Below, piece after piece: positions 1 to 7,023 of a DNA stretch of 9,611 nt. A program made the position numbers and the translations under genes. Numbering within the stretch: the stretch's first letter is position 1; every line of letters starts with the position of its first letter. This stretch comes from Leptolyngbyaceae cyanobacterium CSSed165cm_216 (lineage in GTDB: Bacteria; Cyanobacteriota; Cyanobacteriia; Phormidesmidales; Phormidesmidaceae): the NCBI GenBank assembly GCA_007135385.1, contig SLIY01000317.1, forward strand, positions 1 to 9,611, written 5' to 3'. The notes below the pieces were generated by a model that saw nothing but the letters and a program-made list of their open reading frames with translations, made no database searches and had not been told where the DNA came from.

Positions 1-86
1 GGCTGACTTGGATCCAGAATCACTCTCTTTACTGGTTAGGGGCGACCGCAGACCAGCCCCGCGGGCCACAGTCTTTTGTATCCTGA
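1..86 (+). CDS. Possible 3' end of a gene truncated by the window edge
   Basis: The third reading frame is open from the window edge and reads 27 codons, beginning LTWIQNHSLYWLG and ending QSFVS, to a TGA at 84-86. The composition (two Trp, Tyr, His, Asn) looks more like protein than the Arg/Pro-rich alternative in the second frame, and the TGA lies in the loop of a small hairpin followed by six T. I do not recognise the family and too little is visible to assign a function. It may equally be non-coding sequence that happens to lack stops, so this is a weak call. Confidence 0.3.
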   Translation, partial: LTWIQNHSLYWLGATADQPRGPQSFVS

Positions 87-98
87 GATACATTTTTT
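77..98 (+). terminator. Weak candidate intrinsic terminator
   Basis: A 6-bp perfect stem TGTATC/GATACA (77-82 with 87-92) closes a CTGA loop and is followed directly by TTTTTT (93-98). Only two of the six pairs are G-C, so the hairpin is weak. Its position exactly at the possible stop codon 84-86 makes an end-of-gene role reasonable. It could also be a chance AT-rich inverted repeat. Confidence 0.3.
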
Positions 99-483
99 CG
101 AGCGATCGCCCCTTGATCTTTAGCAAAAGTTCCCCAGATCCCGAGCCAGACTGATTATTTTTTTACAGCCTTGTTGGCTCGACTCATAAAGAAAGCTAAA
201 CAATTAGCTGGGTTGAGCGGCGGCAACAATCCTAGTTATGCCAGTTGGTTGCGCCATTACTGGCAAGGATGCCCCAACTTTATTTTTTCACGGATTTTAA
301 ACCAAGGGAATTTCCCCGGATTCGCAACCCAGCCTCTTCGTGTTAGGTTACATTTCGATAAAAAGCCGAGAGCAAATTTTTAATGGGTATGAGATTTAAG
401 GCCGCCAATTTGCAGTCTGTTCTGAACCAACTGATGGCTTCAGAATTTATCTCAGCCCCTACTGTTGATTTCTTTTGGTGTAC
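99..483. other. Intergenic stretch upstream of rlpA, no gene recognised
   Basis: This stretch is relatively AT-rich. A 70-codon open frame (171-383) exists but begins with TTG, has no Shine-Dalgarno sequence and resembles no family I know, so I do not call it a gene. The rlpA promoter presumably lies here, but I could not identify convincing -35/-10 boxes. The 25 bases just before the rlpA start contain no clear ribosome binding site. Confidence 0.5.
102..109. repeat. HIP1 octamer palindrome GCGATCGC
   Basis: This is a perfect copy of the highly iterated palindrome typical of many cyanobacterial genomes. Five more perfect copies start at 4157 (in aroE), 6233 and 6374 (in cobQ), and 7323 and 7392 (in the Npun_F0494-like gene). 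Their density, about one per 1.6 kb, is strong evidence for the cyanobacterial origin of the window. This copy is the only one outside a recognised gene. Confidence 0.9.
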
Positions 484-1503
484 ATGAAACATCGCGTAAT
501 AGGCGGGCTGACTGTTGCAGTCGCCATGTCCGTCTTAGGAGCACCGTTGCCCAGCCAAGCCCAGGATTCTGGCGACAGCCACCTGGATGCCCAAACTCAA
601 CACAATCTCGACATTCTCTCTCTTTCTGATTCTGAAATTTCTGAAACAGGTTTGTCAGCTATCTCTGACGCCTCATCCATTGAGCCAGCCGACCCTGAAT
701 CAGCGACCCTAGCAGCGTCGCCAGTCCAAGAATTTGAATCTGCCACTGTGTTTGCCCATGCCCTTGATGCCCGGCAGGCAGCCACCATCTATATCCGCTC
801 TATTCCCGTCGTCACCTTGATTGGCGGGGAACTAGAGACTCTCAGCAGCACTAAGTCTGACCCCGATTTGCAGGCTGCCACCGGCACCGATGTCGCAGAC
901 GCTGGTCCTGTGGCCCAAGCAAATTTGATTCTGGCCCGGCTGGAAGGTTTAGCGGCGGATAGCGAGGTAGAAGCCATTAAAGCTCGGTGGGACGATGATG
1001 ATGAGGCGTTTGTCGTCAGTTGGCAGGACGAGGATCTGCTGACAGTCAATAGTCGAATCATTCTGCCCGATACCACGGAAGATCCGGCGGAAGATGCCCT
1101 ACACATTGCCAATCGGCTACGGCGTTTATTAGGTGATGCCCCACCGTTGGAAAAGGTGGAAGGCATGCCTGAACCGCCCCAACCTCAAGCAGTGGCTGTG
1201 GTCGCATCCACCCTCACGGGTATGGCGTCCTGGTATGGTCCTGGCTTCCATGGTCGGCGGAGCGCCAGTGGCGAGGTGTTTGACCAAAACGCTCTAACGG
1301 CGGCCCATCGCACGCTACCATTTGGCACCCAGGTGCGCGTCACTAATCTCAATAATGGTCGTCAAGTGGTGGTCCGGATCAACGATCGCGGCCCCTTCAG
1401 CGGCGGTCGAGTGATTGACCTGTCTGCGGCGGCGGCCTCTAGCATTGGGCTGCGATCCAGTGGTGTTGGTCGGGTGCGGCTGGAAGTGCTATCAACCCCT
1501 TAG
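484..1503 (+). CDS. rlpA: RlpA-family exported protein with double-psi beta-barrel (septal ring lytic transglycosylase-like)
   Basis: The predicted protein has 339 residues. From ATG 484 it begins with a Sec signal peptide (MKHR, then a hydrophobic stretch, probable cleavage after SQA near residue 27), so the mature protein is periplasmic. I prefer this ATG to the in-frame TTG 475 and GTG 478 because it gives the cleanest signal peptide; none of the three has a clear ribosome binding site. Residues about 246-337 form the RlpA/DPBB domain, starting GMASWYGPGFHG. His275 in AAHRTLPFG and Asp301 in RINDRGPF match, in motif and in 26-residue spacing, the pair needed for peptidoglycan cleavage in Pseudomonas RlpA. 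There is no SPOR domain. Residues about 30-240 are rich in Asp, Glu, Ser and Ala and include a conserved-looking segment (ANLILARLEGL through ANRLRRLLGDA) of unknown role. The family acts on denuded glycan strands at the septum or cell wall; activity here is inferred. Confidence 0.9.
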   Translation: MKHRVIGGLTVAVAMSVLGAPLPSQAQDSGDSHLDAQTQHNLDILSLSDSEISETGLSAISDASSIEPADPESATLAASPVQEFESATVFAHALDARQAATIYIRSIPVVTLIGGELETLSSTKSDPDLQAATGTDVADAGPVAQANLILARLEGLAADSEVEAIKARWDDDDEAFVVSWQDEDLLTVNSRIILPDTTEDPAEDALHIANRLRRLLGDAPPLEKVEGMPEPPQPQAVAVVASTLTGMASWYGPGFHGRRSASGEVFDQNALTAAHRTLPFGTQVRVTNLNNGRQVVVRINDRGPFSGGRVIDLSAAAASSIGLRSSGVGRVRLEVLSTP

Positions 1504-1658
1504 AGAATCCCAACTGAAAAAAATCCATTTCCAGAATGCGAACTCGGTCAGTTAGGCCGGTCGCAGTGAGGTTCCGGATCAGCATTTAGTTGGAACATGC
1601 TTCGCCTGATTGATTAAGACCGGTCCGCCAGGACGTTTGACCTATCCCGCCTTTTCCT

Positions 1659-1672
1659 GCGAAGCGCTTCGC
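1659..1672. repeat. Perfect 14-base palindrome GCGAAGCGCTTCGC
   Basis: The sequence equals its own reverse complement. It is flanked by CCCG (1646-1649) and CGGG (1676-1679), which could extend a stem. Motifs built around GCGAAGCGCTTCGCG are, to my knowledge, common dispersed intergenic repeats in cyanobacterial genomes, so this is probably one member of such a family. Copy number cannot be judged from one window. Confidence 0.6.
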
Positions 1673-1767
1673 GAACGGGCACCCCGCCTAAAAGGGGATG
1701 TGATGGACTTTTCTGTCCCATGGGATTTCACTGAACTGACGTTGACCAGGATTGCATTCTTAGCTCA

Positions 1768-1803
1768 TACCTCCCCAATGGCTTTGTTGGGGAGGTATTT
1801 TTG
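1768..1803 (+). terminator. Strong Rho-independent terminator
   Basis: An 11-bp perfect stem, TACCTCCCCAA (1768-1778) with TTGGGGAGGTA (1787-1797), closes an 8-base loop and is followed by TTTTT. The stem has six G-C pairs in a row-rich core. The T-tract is only on the + strand, so it ends rightward transcription, from rlpA or from an independent RNA in between, and insulates panC/cmk from it. Confidence 0.85.
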
Positions 1804-2241
1804 TAAAAGGGATCACACTTAAGTATCGGTACCAGTCTGGGTAGGGCCAACATGGGAGTTAGGGATGCGCCTCAACATGAAGTGCGCGCTAGAGCCGTTA
1901 TTCCATAATGGATTCCCGCCTGGGGGGCATGAGGCTGGAACTGGATTAACTTGCGGGTCCCTTGGTTGAATCTTGATGGTACCTCCAGCAAAACAAACCT
2001 CCTGTTAATGAGATTGGCATCGGCCTCGACTAGCTTAGAAAGATGACAATCGGTTGATCTGACTGTTGGTGCCCATAAGGGCTTTGGAGGGTAGGGTGCC
2101 GCCGTGGAAAGCCGTCTGGCTAGCGATCGATTCACCAAAACATCATTGAGTGTCAGTTTAATCTGGTAGGGTAGTAACTTTGGAAACTGAAGGCCGGAAT
2201 TTCAGCTGTCACAAGCGGTCACACAGCAAAGGTAGGGGATT

Positions 2242-3828
2242 GTGCGAGTACTTAAGACGGTTGAAGGATTAAAGCGTTATTTGGCCCAACAGCGAGGGCA
2301 GACGGCTGCCTCTGGTCAGCCGCCTCAGGTGGGGTTGGTGCCAACCATGGGGGGGTTACATCGGGGGCATCTTAGTCTGATCCAACGGGCTCAGCGGGAA
2401 AATGAGGTCGTGGTCGTCAGTATGTTTCTGAATCCCCTACAGTTTGGTCCAGGGGAGGATCTGGCCACCTATCCCCAGACCCACAGCCAAGATCTCCATC
2501 TGTGTGCCCAGGCGGCCGTGGATATCGTCTTTATGCCGACTGCCCAGACCCTATATGGCACATCCCTCCCCGTTTCAGGGAATTTGACCCAGGTGATTCC
2601 GCCCAAGGACATGATGGCGGTTCTATGTGGCCCTTACCGACCGGGTCATTTTGAGGGGGTCGCCACCGTGGTTACAAAGCTACTCAGCCTGGTGGCACCC
2701 GATCGCGCCTACTTTGGCCGCAAAGATGCTCAGCAGTTGGCAATTATTAAACGGCTAAGTCAGGATCTAAACCTGCCAGGGCAGCTGATCGGCTGCCCCA
2801 CCATCCGGGAGCCAAGTGGTTTGGCCCTCAGTTCTCGCAATACCTACCTCAGTCCAGTGGAGCATCAGCAGGCGGCTATTCTCCATGATGGATTGATGGC
2901 GGCTGAAACCCTGTTTAGAGCCGGTGAGCGCTCTAGCCCGGTCTTGCTTGAAGCGGTGCGGCAGCCTATTGCCCAGGTGCCTGCGGTCGATTTGCAGTAT
3001 GTAGAGTTAGTGCATCCAGACACACTGAAGCCACTGGAAACGGTGACATCTGTGGGGCTGTTGGCCTTGGCAGCCCATCTGGGTACAACTCGCTTAATTG
3101 ATAATGTCTGGCTGCGCCACCGCCAGCCGATTGTAGCGATTGATGGCCCAGCTGGTGCCGGTAAATCGACGGTGGCCCGGCAGGTGGCTGAACGGTTGAA
3201 TTTACTCTACCTGGATAGTGGGGCCATGTACCGGGCCGTCACCTGGTTGGCCCTAGAGCAAGGGTTGGATCTCCAGGATGAGGTAGCCCTGGCGGAGTTG
3301 TTGCCAGACTGTGACCTGCAGCTAGCCCCGTCTGGGAATGACTCAGAGTTTGCCGCTTACCCCAGCCGTATCTGGTTGAATGGACGAGAGGTGACGGCCT
3401 TAATTCGCAGTCCGGAGGTAACGGGGCAGGTGTCGGTGGTGGCCGCCCAGCCTGCGGTACGCGACACCCTACTGCGCCAGCAGCAGCAGTACGGCATTAG
3501 CGGCGGCGTGGTGATGGAAGGCCGCGACATTGGCACCCAGGTGTTTCCCCAAGCGGAACTAAAAATTTTCTTAACCGCCTCAGTAGCCGAGCGAGCCCGC
3601 CGCCGCCAGCGAGACCTGGCGGCGCAGCAGCAGCCCAATGCCAGCCTAGAAGACCTAGAGCGGGCGATTGACGAACGCGATCGCAAAGACAGTACCCGTC
3701 GGGTGGCTCCGCTCAGAAAGGCCGATGACGCGATCGAGCTGAATACCGATGGCCTGTCTATCGAGGATGTGGTGGAGAGGATTGTGGAGTTGTTTGAGCA
3801 GCGGATTCCCGGAGGGTTGGGGAGATAG
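2242..3828 (+). CDS. panC/cmk: Bifunctional pantothenate synthetase / cytidylate kinase
   Basis: This 528-residue fusion has the usual cyanobacterial domain arrangement. Residues 1 to about 290 are pantothenate synthetase, which joins pantoate and beta-alanine using ATP in coenzyme A synthesis. It shows the nucleotide-binding motif PTMGGLHRGH (34-43, with His40 and His43), GRKDAQQLAII and LSSRNTYLS. Residues about 297-520 are CMP/dCMP kinase, with P-loop GPAGAGKS (302-309), LDSGAMYRAVTW, EGRDIGTQVFP, and the C-terminal DERDRKDSTRRVAPL arginine-rich lid. All key motifs are intact and there is no frameshift at the junction. Translation starts at GTG 2242, chosen because AGGGGA lies just upstream (2234-2239) and the first residues MRVLKTVEGL fit the family N-terminus. 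Both activities are cytoplasmic. The gene is first in a + strand run with aroE, 175 bases downstream. Confidence 0.96.
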   Translation: MRVLKTVEGLKRYLAQQRGQTAASGQPPQVGLVPTMGGLHRGHLSLIQRAQRENEVVVVSMFLNPLQFGPGEDLATYPQTHSQDLHLCAQAAVDIVFMPTAQTLYGTSLPVSGNLTQVIPPKDMMAVLCGPYRPGHFEGVATVVTKLLSLVAPDRAYFGRKDAQQLAIIKRLSQDLNLPGQLIGCPTIREPSGLALSSRNTYLSPVEHQQAAILHDGLMAAETLFRAGERSSPVLLEAVRQPIAQVPAVDLQYVELVHPDTLKPLETVTSVGLLALAAHLGTTRLIDNVWLRHRQPIVAIDGPAGAGKSTVARQVAERLNLLYLDSGAMYRAVTWLALEQGLDLQDEVALAELLPDCDLQLAPSGNDSEFAAYPSRIWLNGREVTALIRSPEVTGQVSVVAAQPAVRDTLLRQQQQYGISGGVVMEGRDIGTQVFPQAELKIFLTASVAERARRRQRDLAAQQQPNASLEDLERAIDERDRKDSTRRVAPLRKADDAIELNTDGLSIEDVVERIVELFEQRIPGGLGR

Positions 3829-3841
3829 GAAGGTAGGGGGA

Positions 3842-3865
3842 ATTTTGGATTTTGGATTTTGGATT
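3842..3865. repeat. Heptamer tandem repeat (ATTTTGG)3 plus ATT
   Basis: Three and a half perfect copies of a 7-base unit occur in the 175-base gap between panC/cmk and aroE. Short tandemly repeated heptamers of this sort are a recognised feature of cyanobacterial intergenic DNA. The period is not a multiple of three, so it is not a coding repeat. The rest of the gap contains no recognised gene. Confidence 0.85.
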
Positions 3866-3990
3866 GAAACCGTGGCGTCGGGGCAGGCGCGTGTGTCTGC
3901 CCTGGCGGGTTATGGTTCGATCAGGAATTGGGGCATGGGGATGGTAGGCCGGGATGGGCAGACCGGTGTGTTGGCCCGATGGTTGGTAAT

Positions 3991-3997
3991 GAGGAGA
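3991..3997 (+). promoter_or_regulatory. Shine-Dalgarno sequence fixing the aroE start
   Basis: GAGGAGA lies 6 bases before ATG 4004. It is the best ribosome binding site in the window and decides the aroE start. Confidence 0.8.
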
Positions 3998-4003
3998 TAG
4001 GCG

Positions 4004-4870
4004 ATGGTGATTACGGGTAAAACTAAACTCCTGGGGGTAATAGGTGATCCGGTGGTGCATTCACTGTCGCCGGTGATGCATAATGCGGCCCTGGAGGCAC
4101 TGGAGGCTGACTATGTGTATGTGGCACTGCCAGTGAAGGCAGAGGATTTGGCCAGGGCGATCGCTGGCTTTACCGCCATTGGCTTGCAAGGGTTCAACCT
4201 CACCATTCCCCACAAGCAAGCCATCTTGCCGCTGCTCACGGATATCACTGGCGAAGCCCAGGCGGTGGGGGCGGTGAATACCGTATGGCGCACTGATCGA
4301 GGCTGGAGCGGGACCAACACTGACGTGGCTGGGTTCATCGCTCCCCTCCAGGCATTAAAGGACTGGAGTCAAAGGACTGTTGTGGTGCTGGGAAACGGCG
4401 GGGCCGCCCGAGCGGTCGTGGCCGGCTGCGGACAGCTGGGGTTTGGGCAGATCGACGTGGTGGGTCGTAACTCGCAAAAGTTGGCCGCCTTTCAGACCAG
4501 CTGGGTTGATTCCCCCCTAAAGCCGCCGCTGACCGTGCAGCCCTGGGAGGCTTTACCGACCCTGTTACCGGAGGCCGACCTAATTGTGAATACGACCCCG
4601 GTGGGCATGCACACCACAGCTGACCAAACTCCCCTAGACGCCGACGCCCTGGCTCTGGCTCTCCCAAGCGCTGTGGTGTATGACCTGATTTACACGCCGC
4701 GTCCCACCCAGTTACTCACCCTGGCCGCCCAGCGGGGGCTTGTCACCCTAGACGGCTTAGAAATGCTGGTGCAGCAGGGGGCGGCGGCCCTGGAGATTTG
4801 GCTGCAACGGCCCGTTCCAGCCGATACCATGCGAGTTGCCCTAGAAACCTGGTTAGCCCCGACCGCCTAG
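4004..4870 (+). CDS. aroE: Shikimate dehydrogenase
   Basis: The 288-residue protein has the normal length for AroE, which reduces 3-dehydroshikimate to shikimate with NADPH in aromatic amino acid and chorismate synthesis. Visible signatures are the shikimate-binding GDPVVHSLSPVMHN near the N-terminus, the catalytic Lys71 in LTIPHKQA, GAVNTVW, the catalytic Asp107 in GTNTDVAGF, the NADP-binding glycine motif GNGGAAR (130-136), NTTPVGMH, and the C-terminal DGLEMLVQQGAAALEIW. All catalytic residues are present. It is cytoplasmic. It lies downstream of panC/cmk on the same strand, separated by 175 bases with a tandem repeat, so cotranscription is uncertain. There is a 77-base gap to the small secreted protein downstream. 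Confidence 0.96.
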   Translation: MVITGKTKLLGVIGDPVVHSLSPVMHNAALEALEADYVYVALPVKAEDLARAIAGFTAIGLQGFNLTIPHKQAILPLLTDITGEAQAVGAVNTVWRTDRGWSGTNTDVAGFIAPLQALKDWSQRTVVVLGNGGAARAVVAGCGQLGFGQIDVVGRNSQKLAAFQTSWVDSPLKPPLTVQPWEALPTLLPEADLIVNTTPVGMHTTADQTPLDADALALALPSAVVYDLIYTPRPTQLLTLAAQRGLVTLDGLEMLVQQGAAALEIWLQRPVPADTMRVALETWLAPTA

Positions 4871-4947
4871 CCCTTTCCCTAGCCCGCCCCATGGGCCAAA
4901 TCGCGATAAACTGAGACAGATAACTATCAGCGGCCCTAAGGAGACCC

Positions 4948-5376
4948 ATGGTACGGCGTGGACTAGTAACCGGCATCTTAGTTACACTTTTATGGTTGGT
5001 GAGTGGTCTACAGCTAACGGCCCAGGCGCTGACGTCCATAGAACTAACCGACCTCAGCTATCAGGCTTGTCCTGCCGAAATGGCGGATGGCATGGTGGTA
5101 TCTGGCTCGATTCAAGAGGCTAACTGCTATCTAATTACCGGCAAAGCGATCAATCGCTCGGGAAAACTGGTGGTCAATGCTGATATTTTTGGCCGCATCT
5201 ACGACGCCAATGCCAATCCTGTCATGCAAAACCGGACTCGCCTAGGATCCATTGATCAAGTGCCCCCTGGGGAGAGCGATTTTCAGCTGCGAGTATCGGT
5301 GGCCGCTAATCAGCCAGAACCCCTCAAGCTTGAGCAATTTAAGGCGTCTGGGTTTTCGGGAAAAGTACGTCGATAA
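4948..5376 (+). CDS. Small secreted cyanobacterial protein, FxLYD-like
   Basis: The 142-residue protein starts at ATG 4948, four bases after a good TAAGGAG (4937-4943). Residues 1-27 form a signal peptide (MVRRG, a hydrophobic core, then TAQA with likely cleavage after Ala27), so it is exported to the periplasm or lumen. The mature part has two cysteines, Cys41 and Cys60, that could form a disulfide. The segment from LITGKAINRSGK through DIFGRIYDANANPV to VPPGESDFQLRV has the layout of an FxLYD-type beta-sandwich: a strand with an Asn-x-Ser turn, an F/I-x-x-x-x-YDxxxxxV strand and a PGE-x-x-F strand. That family assignment is pattern-based. Its function is unknown. The absence of a lipobox argues against a lipoprotein. 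It converges on cobQ, with 10 bases between the two stop codons. Confidence 0.8.
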   Translation: MVRRGLVTGILVTLLWLVSGLQLTAQALTSIELTDLSYQACPAEMADGMVVSGSIQEANCYLITGKAINRSGKLVVNADIFGRIYDANANPVMQNRTRLGSIDQVPPGESDFQLRVSVAANQPEPLKLEQFKASGFSGKVRR

Positions 5377-5386
5377 GGTGAACCCG

Positions 5387-6877
5387 TTACCCTAGCAAGG
5401 GCTTTAAATCGAGATGTTCCCCCACAGATTCGGCCAGGGAATTGAGCAGCGCTTCTCGCTGTTCACGATAGTTGGGAATACCTGTTGGCAATGATCCCAA
5501 GCCTCGCTGCTGGCGTAGACGATTCAGCCAAGCTCGTCGCCAAGGACCATTGTCAAAAATGCCATGGAGATACGTGCCCCAGAGGGACTGGGTACTATCG
5601 ACAACCCCAAGACTGCGATCTTCGAATAAAAATTCAAACTGGGTGCCGTGTTGGTCTTTCCCTTCTGAGAGGATAAGTTGGGCACGGCCCTGGTGCAACT
5701 CGTAGCCTGAGACAGGAAGCCCTTCCTGGGGGTAACGGGAGCTAACCGTGCGCTGGCGAGCAATTTTTTGCTGAGTAATCACTGTGCGCAGGGGGAACAA
5801 ATCCAACCCGGGAAAGCGACCTTCATGGCCTTCGATGCCCTCTGGGTCGGCCAAAAACTGGCCCATCATTTGAAAGCCGCCGCAGATACCCATCACAGTA
5901 CCCCCAGCGGCCACATAGTTTTGAATTTCTGCCGCCATACCGCTACGCTGCAGGGTAAGTAAATCGGCAATGGTGGTTTTGGTGCCGGGAATAATCACGG
6001 CGTCAGGATAGCTGAGGTGTTCTTTGGGGCTGAGATAAATCACCCGAACGTTTGGCTCCGCCTCTAGGGGGTCAAAGTCAGTGAAGTTAGAGATGCGGGG
6101 AAGCCGCACGACGGCAATGGTAATGTCAGCCTGTTTTTTATAGCCAGGGGTGCGATCGAGCAAACTGAGGGAATCGTCGGCGGGAACAGCCTGGTCTAGC
6201 CACGGGATGACTCCCAAAATGGGGATGCCAGTGCGATCGCGCAGCCATTGCAGCCCCGGCTCTAGAATCTCTGGCTGACCGCGAAACTTATTAATGATGA
6301 TGCCTTTAACCAGCTTCCGCTCCTCTGGGGTCATGAGCTCTAGGGTGCCGATGATGTGGGCAAAGGTGCCGCCGCGATCGCTATCGGCCACCAGTACAGT
6401 AGGGGCCTGCAAATGCTTGGCGATGCGCATATTAGCCAGGTCGCGATCACCCAAATTCACCTCGACAGGGCTGCCTGAGCCTTCACACACAAGAAAGTCA
6501 TAATCTTGACTGAGACGCCCCAGACTATCTTGGATGGTCTGCCAGCCTTGATCAAGAAAGGTGTTGTAATACTGGGATAGGGTTGTGCGCCCCACGGAAC
6601 GCCCCTTCAAAAGGATCTTACAGGTTTGGTCCCCCTGGGGCTTGAGCAGAATCGGGTTCATGTCGATTTGGGGAGGAACCCCAGCCGCCCAGGCCTGCAC
6701 CGCCTGAGCATAGCCCATCTCTCCTCCAGTGGCCGTGACATAGGAATTGAGCACCTGGTTTTGCCCTTTAAACGGAGCAACTCGCCATCCCCGCCGACTT
6801 AGAAGTCGACACAATGCCGTGGTAACCAGCGATTTACCCACGTGAGAGGCTGTTCCTACCACCATGATTGCCCGCAT
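5387..6877 (-). CDS. cobQ: Cobyric acid synthase (adenosylcobyrinate a,c-diamide amidotransferase)
   Basis: The 496-residue protein (also named CbiP) uses glutamine and ATP to amidate four side-chain carboxylates of adenosylcobyrinic acid diamide in cobalamin or pseudocobalamin synthesis. The N-terminal dethiobiotin-synthetase-like ATPase domain shows GTASHVGKS (8-16), APFKGQNQVLNSYV (34-47), MNPILLKPQGD and CEGSGSPVEVNLGDRD (131-146). The C-terminal class I glutamine amidotransferase domain carries the nucleophile Cys332 in MGICGGFQMMG and the His438 of TYLHGIFDN. Length and motifs are complete. The ATG at 6877 is supported by GGAGA six bases upstream. The commonest form of the first motif is KAQNMALNS; here it reads KGQNQVLNS, a mild variation. 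No cobalamin riboswitch is visible upstream. The preceding gene on this strand ends 146 bases away. Confidence 0.96.
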   Translation of the reverse strand: MRAIMVVGTASHVGKSLVTTALCRLLSRRGWRVAPFKGQNQVLNSYVTATGGEMGYAQAVQAWAAGVPPQIDMNPILLKPQGDQTCKILLKGRSVGRTTLSQYYNTFLDQGWQTIQDSLGRLSQDYDFLVCEGSGSPVEVNLGDRDLANMRIAKHLQAPTVLVADSDRGGTFAHIIGTLELMTPEERKLVKGIIINKFRGQPEILEPGLQWLRDRTGIPILGVIPWLDQAVPADDSLSLLDRTPGYKKQADITIAVVRLPRISNFTDFDPLEAEPNVRVIYLSPKEHLSYPDAVIIPGTKTTIADLLTLQRSGMAAEIQNYVAAGGTVMGICGGFQMMGQFLADPEGIEGHEGRFPGLDLFPLRTVITQQKIARQRTVSSRYPQEGLPVSGYELHQGRAQLILSEGKDQHGTQFEFLFEDRSLGVVDSTQSLWGTYLHGIFDNGPWRRAWLNRLRQQRGLGSLPTGIPNYREQREALLNSLAESVGEHLDLKPLLG

Positions 6878-6903
6878 GGAGCATCTCCAAACTTGAATAG
6901 GTC

Positions 6904-6948
6904 TTAGGGCCTGGCTAGCTTCAGGAAAAATTCTGGCAAGTTAGCCAT
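6904..6948 (-). CDS. Possible 14-codon upstream open frame before cobQ
   Basis: On the - strand, ATG at 6948-6946 opens a frame encoding MANLPEFFLKLARP and stops at TAA 6906-6904, 26 bases before the cobQ ATG. There is only a poor AGG upstream and no run of a single amino acid that would suggest attenuation. I list it because it sits in the untranslated leader of cobQ. Chance is the likeliest explanation. Confidence 0.12.
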   Translation of the reverse strand: MANLPEFFLKLARP

Positions 6949-7014
6949 GGCCTGTGAAAATCTCTTCAGGACGATAAACGTGCTTTCAGGAACAACCGAA
7001 AAAGTCAGGACGAT
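6920..7014. repeat. Four dispersed TCAGGA copies upstream of cobQ
   Basis: TCAGGA (TCCTGA on the cobQ strand) starts at 6921, 6966, 6986 and 7005. Two copies extend to TTCAGGAA (6920-6927, 6985-6992) and two to TCAGGACGAT (6966-6975, 7005-7014). The last three are spaced 20 and 19 bases apart, close to two helical turns. The array fills most of the gap between the Npun_F0494-like gene and cobQ and could bind a regulator, but no known box is matched. Confidence 0.5.
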
Positions 7015-7023
7015 TAGGCCAGT

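Larger units (their letters stand above)
1504..1803 (+). ncRNA. Candidate long 3' UTR or small RNA ending in a strong terminator
   Basis: The nearest stop codon is 265 bases upstream of the terminator hairpin, unusually far for a simple gene end. The intervening sequence can fold locally: GGCCGGTC (about 1556-1563) with GACCGGTC (about 1618-1625, one G-U pair), GTTCC with GGAAC (around 1572-1595), a perfect 14-base palindrome (1659-1672), and CCCC/GGGG (1682-1685 with 1694-1697). I do not recognise 6S RNA, tmRNA, RNase P RNA, Yfr1 or a known riboswitch. The 5' end is not defined. It may simply be the rlpA 3' UTR. Confidence 0.25.
1504..2241. other. Long gene-poor stretch between rlpA and panC/cmk
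   Basis: This 738-base stretch has no convincing protein gene. A 70-codon + frame (1610-1822) runs straight through a terminator hairpin, and an 88-codon - frame (2138-1872) has no recognisable family or good start signal. The left part (1504-1803) is rich in inverted repeats and ends in a strong terminator, described separately as a possible RNA. The right part (1804-2241) should hold the panC promoter. GTCACA occurs twice 10 bases apart (2208 and 2218) just before the panC ribosome binding site, but I see no well-matched -35/-10 pair. Confidence 0.6.

Noticed and set aside
171..383. 70-codon open frame upstream of rlpA
   Set aside because: It has a TTG start, no ribosome binding site, no recognisable family and an unremarkable composition.
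789..1166. Long - strand open frame inside rlpA
   Set aside because: Antisense shadow of a clear gene; Ser/Arg-rich composition typical of the opposite strand of a GC-rich gene.
1610..1822. 70-codon + strand open frame
   Set aside because: It runs through the strong terminator hairpin at 1768-1803, starts with a rare codon and resembles nothing known.
1872..2138. 88-codon - strand open frame before panC/cmk
   Set aside because: No good start signal, no family resemblance, and it lies in what should be the panC promoter region.
2208..2223. GTCACA direct repeat 10 bases apart before panC/cmk
   Set aside because: Two six-base copies are easily due to chance, no matching regulator is known to me, and no promoter elements align with them.
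3842..3865. Heptamer repeat as a CRISPR or iteron array
   Set aside because: The unit is 7 bases in direct tandem without spacers, which is a simple-sequence repeat of the type common in cyanobacteria.
4335..4667. 110-codon - strand open frame inside aroE
   Set aside because: Antisense shadow of aroE; Pro/Arg/Ser-rich with no family resemblance.
6878..7023. Cobalamin riboswitch upstream of cobQ
   Set aside because: No B12-box-like block or the usual multi-helix arrangement could be found on the cobQ strand, and 146 bases are too few for a full element.
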